From NCBI GenBank assembly GCA_019787685.1, contig JAHNUO010000021.1, positions 186,001 to 250,000 on the forward strand: a stretch of 64,000 nt of DNA, in the 5' to 3' direction. Numbering within the stretch: position 1 is the first letter of the stretch; every line of letters begins with the position of its first letter. The DNA comes from Chiua virens (taxonomy: Eukaryota > Basidiomycota > Agaricomycetes > Boletales > Boletaceae). A program made the translations under genes and the position numbers. The notes under the pieces are model-generated. The model ran no database searches, had not been told where the DNA came from, and saw nothing but the letters and a program-made list of their open reading frames with translations. This document shows positions 60,521-64,000 of this stretch, one piece after another.

Positions 60521-61435
60521 TAACAGAGCTAAAAATTCTTTGGATGCAAATGTTATAACACAAAATCATACTGTAGCTGCTGGAAGTACCATATTGAATA
60601 CAAAAATTGGCACACCTTTGACTATAGTAAATGATCTACATAACTATAATTTTAAATGGGGTTGTAACAATTGGAGTTGTGCATATGACTCATTATTTTC
60701 CATTTTTTTTTTGCAATATGGTGTGAAAAACCATCTTATTGGAACAAGCATTTTTCAAATGCAAGTGTTTACATGCAAGAACTTGTTCTTAGTTTCCAGA
60801 AGTTTCGTAAAAAGGAATTGTTATCTACTACAATGTGTAATAATGTGCAGAAACTTATTCATTCTGCAAATCCTCAAAGCTTTCCTAATGGGAATAATTG
60901 CACTAGTGTTAATGATTTACTTCAAACCATGTTAGGTGACATGTTTCCTATAGGTTGGTTATTATGTCCTTCTTGTAATTGTCGTCATCCTTATAATTGG
61001 GAGTTTTCAATACATCTTGATGTTTTGCCTGGTGATGGTCGTTCAACTGCAGAACAAATCAATGATTTATTAACCATTGATGATGATATGATTTGTGCAA
61101 ACTGTGGTTGTATATTAAATAAACCTATTCATTTCCCTAAAATACCTCATCTTATTTCATTTGATGTATTTAACATGCCTCAATCTTTTGTCTTGTCTCA
61201 CACTGTTAAGATTCTAAAGAATTCTCATAATACTATTCTCAAGATCAAAGGAATTATTTACTATGGTGATCATCATTTTACCTGTCAAATTTTTCAACCT
61301 GATGGCACCATACTCTTTCATGATGGTATGAATAACAATGGTGATTTAATTAACACCAATGAGACTTTGACTTCTAATACCAATATTAATATTTGTCACA
61401 ACAGATATGCTTCAGTGGTTTTATATGGTTACTAA
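60521..61435 (+). pseudogene. USP-like cysteine protease domain at the Helitron C-terminus
   Basis: After one frameshift the Rep-helicase frame continues as NRAKNSLDANVITQ... into NNWSCAYDSLFSIF (about 60670), which looks like a catalytic cysteine box. A second frameshift near 60770 leads to LLCPSCNCRHPYNW and MICANCGCILNK, two CxxC pairs as in the fingers of ubiquitin-specific proteases. Then come YYGDHHFTCQIF and GTILFHDGMNNNG (His box and following Asp/Asn), ending YASVVLYGY at 61435. The order Cys box, CxxC, CxxC, His box is that of C19-type deubiquitinases. The call rests on motif order, not on alignment, and a SUMO- or OTU-type protease is possible. Its role could be to protect the transposase or silencing factors from turnover. 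Confidence 0.6.
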
Positions 61436-61462
61436 TTTAGAACTTCAGATGGACTTGCTTGT

Positions 61463-61486
61463 GGCCGTATGGCCCTCTTCTACTAG
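61463..61486 (+). terminator. Helitron 3' hairpin and CTAG terminus
   Basis: A 4-bp GC stem with a GTAT loop (61463-61474) lies 12 bases before the terminal CTAG, followed by host T. This is the signal that ends rolling-circle strand transfer in Helitrons; it is a transposition terminator, not a transcription terminator. Confidence 0.8.
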
Positions 61487-62499
61487 TTGACTACTTCCTT
61501 GCCTTGCTGAACCACCATGACCTTGAGAAACTGAAGCTCTCCAAGTGGGGGTGGAATGTACTTGAAGATTACTACAAGATTCTCAGCATAAGTGTCAAAT
61601 ACCTTCAGAGTCATAACTGACATATCTGCTCTACAGATCCCTCACATTGTTCAAGATTGCATCTCAACCGAAAGGCTATCCCATCTCGGACTGTCCATAC
61701 CATATTTTGAACTTTTTATGTCTGGATGGGAACAGCTTTGAGAGGATTGACCCTGACTCAAGCCATGGGTGGATATCAGCCTAGACTGGGCCACCAAATA
61801 TTACAAGCGAATGGATGATACTACTGCCTACATTATTGCAATGCATATGTGTAATTCATAAATGCATTAACACAAAAACTAATTCTCATATAGTCATTGA
61901 GCCCTCTGTTCGAATGAGTTGGATCAAATACCACTGGGATGAAGACTATGTCATGAAGGCTAAATAAAAAAGTTGTTTTAGATTTGGTAAGTACCAAACT
62001 TCTATATGACCTTATCCTGACTAAATAATTTGGGTCAGATGCATCAGTATTATGACGAGCAAGTCCCTGAGGAGGTGCCTAGGGACAGCTGGCCTCATAC
62101 TTTCGAAGATTTTGGTTTCATTGCCACAAAGTTGTGCATCAGGGACATGGCTGGTTGAAAGAAATCCCACCATATTGGCCATTCTGTTGAAGATAAATAC
62201 CATTTGTACACCAATGGCACATTGACAACACAAGGAGAGGATCCTCTCAGATTCTGGGATGTATGTCCTTATACACTGTAGCTCAAAACACTAACGTAAA
62301 CAAAATACAGGCAAATCAGAAGACATACCCAATCCTTTCTAGTATCATGATGGACTACCTCCCAATACAAGCATTAGCTGTCCCTTGTGAGCGTGTTTTC
62401 TCATCCAGTGCAGAGACTAACACGAAGAAGAGAAATAGAATCAGCCCTTGCCTCATGGAGGCTCTTCAAATGCTCAAGTATGACTTCAAGAAAAAATGA
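61487..62499 (+). pseudogene. hAT-family transposase, 3' part
   Basis: The hAT frame resumes as DYFLALLNHHDLEKLKLSKW, then ERLSHLGLSIPYFELFMSGW, WATKYYKRMDDTTAYIIAM, VRMSWIKYHWDEDYVMKAK and YLPIQALAVPCERVFSSSAE, followed by KKRNRISPCLMEALQMLKYD and a stop at 62499. The last segment is the hATC dimerisation domain. Three clustered stops after GWEQL (about 61730-61745) and another after IRDMAG (62156) mark it as dead. The two halves flank the Helitron. Confidence 0.85.
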
Positions 62500-62780
62500 C
62501 TGAATTTCATGGAATGTGCCTCAGTCAACCAGTGGGATCTCGTGTATGATCCTGAATGTGAAGAGGGTTTGCTCATGGAACTTCTGTAGAACTGTAGAAC
62601 TTCACCACTGTTGATCCCTAGACTACCGCATCAAACTACATGCTATGTTTCTCACGACTACCACCATTGAATGCCACTGCATCTGAATTGAAGGTTGAAA
62701 TCACCTCTCAAACCTACAGTCAATCAACTTACTTGTCCAAACTTCCTCACACTGTATTTACTTTATTGTACTTTCTCTTA

Positions 62781-64000
62781 ATGATTCTTTCTTGTGGTGA
62801 CTCTCATTTCAAGTTGGGAGCAAAATGTGGTTCTGGGTCATCAGGTGAGTGGATACACTTACAATTGGTTACCAGAAGGCTGGCTTATGTGGCATAGGCA
62901 CAGTTTTTCAAGCCTCTGACCTTATTGACAGCAGTCGTGAGCTTGTCGTCAAGCTAAGTAAAGCTGGACCTAACCATTATTCCCTCAAACACAAACACCA
63001 CATTCTCTCATACTTGCGTGGTGTTCCTGGTATCCCTCAATCTGTCTGGTCTGGAGCAGCATCTGGGCACAACATTGAAGAAAACAAATAATAGGTGAAT
63101 GAAGAAAGGTGGGGCGATAAGTTCATCCCAAGGGGGGTTATATTTGAAGGAATGAAGGATTTGGGTTTGTCTAAGAGTCCTAGAGGCTGCTGAACGATCC
63201 AGAATGAAAAGCAGCTGATGAAAAAGTATCCGGGTGGAGTTGAGGCAATGAGAGGATTGATTTGAGTAGATGAAATGCAGAGGAACGATAGGACGAGGTA
63301 AAAGGAAAGCTATCCAGCTCACTCACACATGAGAGAGTAAAACAGGAGATCTCCTGAACACAGAAAGATAATTTTTTATGTTAGAAACATGGTTTTATAG
63401 TCCTGGGCATAACCCAGGACTGTTAAAGGTAATCCGACCCTAAGTAAGTGTACAGGATCGACATAGGGTGAGTATGCTAAGAAGGAGTGTCAAACCTTGT
63501 AGATGACAAAGAAAGGAAAGGTGTTAGGATAGTAACAACATTAATAAGGCCAAATCGAATAGAACAAGTCAATATGTATGATAAAACTGGATTGCATTGC
63601 ATTGACTCAGATTGGACTCAGATTGGATTCAGATGGATTCAGATGATCTGTAAACACTAGGAATGAACCCGGGCTGGCACGAAGTTGATGGTGGGTGAGA
63701 TGGGAGGTGATAGGACATGATGAAGAGCGAGGAAAGGGTATCCTACAACCGTAGGGAGTATCTAACTCCTACAACATGCTCATGCTTGGATCACTTGGGC
63801 CTTCACTGGAAGTCATTTTCAATATGTGTGGGCATGAATTCTCTTATAGTACCATGGCTCTGATCGCAGAGCATATGGTATGTCTCCTTCATCCCACTAT
63901 ATCTCTTCAGTGCTGACTTTTTCTGGACCTTTCCTGTCTTGCAGCTTACATGTCTCAAGGCCATCCATGTGCGTAATTTTATCCACTGTGATATCAAACC
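62781..64000 (+). pseudogene. Casein kinase 1-like gene, second copy, cut by the window edge
   Basis: Same gene as at 42520-40872: MILSCGDSHFKLGAKC, glycine loop, ELVVKLSKAG, PGIPQSVWSG, a solo LTR, MLMLGSLGPSLEVI, then AIHVRNFIHCDIK at the window end. The start lies about 280 bases after the hAT stop codon, in the same direction. Confidence 0.75.
63076..63773. mobile_element. Solo LTR in the second CK1-like copy
   Basis: Mirror image of the LTR at 41528-42225, starting TGAAGAAAACAA and ending AACTCCTACA, at the same position in the kinase. ACAT on both sides is the inverted view of the ATGT duplication. Confidence 0.78.

Larger units (their letters stand above)
46689..61486 (+). mobile_element. 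Helitron, 14.8 kb, inserted in a hAT exon
   Basis: The 3' end is classical: a GGCC-GTAT-GGCC hairpin (61463-61474), twelve bases, then CTAG (61483-61486). The host exon reads GCTA before the element and TTGACTACTTCC after it, so rejoining gives an open Ala-Ile-Asp-Tyr-Phe in the hAT frame. This matches Helitron insertion between A and T with no target duplication. The 5' end would start TTATGAGTCC rather than the usual TC, and shared TT at the joint leaves two bases of uncertainty. Inside are a GDFVEV gene (-), a VPIYD gene (+), Rep-helicase (+) and a fused protease-like domain. The interior is AT-rich and CpG-poor. Confidence 0.85.
62366..64000 (+). repeat. Right arm of the large inverted repeat
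   Basis: Inverted partner of 41301-42935. It reaches the window edge without any loss of match, so its real end is outside. Confidence 0.92.

Noticed and set aside
1..64000. tRNA, rRNA, CRISPR or bacterial operon features
   Set aside because: No cloverleaf, rRNA or spaced-repeat pattern was recognised; intron-rich eukaryotic genes rule out a bacterial layout.

Overview
The window looks like a transposon-dense stretch of a filamentous basidiomycete genome (Agaricomycete-type). The clues are many short introns with GTRNGT...YAG borders, and several protein families typical of mushroom genomes: Tnp2/CACTA, Plavaka and hAT transposases, Rep-helicase Helitrons, DUF6698-like proteins and CK1-like kinases. 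No rRNA, tRNA or CRISPR array was recognised. No strain or species can be named from the sequence alone.

Layout. 0-14 kb is CpG-rich and gene-like: a four-exon unknown gene (56-1484, -), a repeat-rich gap with a foldback MITE (2804-3064), a small unknown gene (3682-4415, +), a GDFVEL-type conserved hypothetical gene (5073-6000, -), a decayed PIF1-like helicase (6056-7470, -), a membrane protein with a WW-like segment (8136-10254, -), then poorly resolved minus-strand exons. 14040-22315 is a complete CACTA-type element with 15-bp terminal inverted repeats and a CTAG target duplication. It carries a Tnp2 transposase (-) and a divergently transcribed gene with an RTC4-like domain (+). 22.3-25.8 kb holds minus-strand exons of unknown genes. 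26.8-31.7 kb is a Plavaka transposase pseudogene with three nonsense codons, interrupted by a solo LTR with a perfect ACTTG target duplication.

32.9-46.7 kb is a mosaic: a small coiled-coil-like gene, a DUF6698-like gene (+), a 110-bp tandem array, a Helitron helicase fragment cut just after Walker A, a second DUF6698-like copy (-), a CK1-like pseudokinase (-) with a solo LTR, and the 5' half of a hAT transposase (+). 46689-61486 is a 14.8-kb AT-rich, CpG-poor Helitron inserted into that hAT exon. It has its own minus-strand GDFVEV gene, a plus-strand VPIYD-type gene, a Rep-helicase broken by stops and frameshifts, a C-terminal cysteine-protease-like (USP-like) domain, and a hairpin followed by CTAG. 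The hAT reading frame resumes at 61487. From 62366 to the window edge the sequence is a near-perfect inverted copy of 42935-41301, giving inverted-repeat arms of at least 1.6 kb about 19 kb apart.

How the genes fit together. Nearly everything from 14 kb onward is mobile DNA, and the order of insertions can be read from the junctions. The two most interesting cassettes are the apparently intact CACTA element pairing Tnp2 with an RTC4-like gene, and the Helitron pairing Rep-helicase with a USP-like protease domain and two conserved hypothetical genes.
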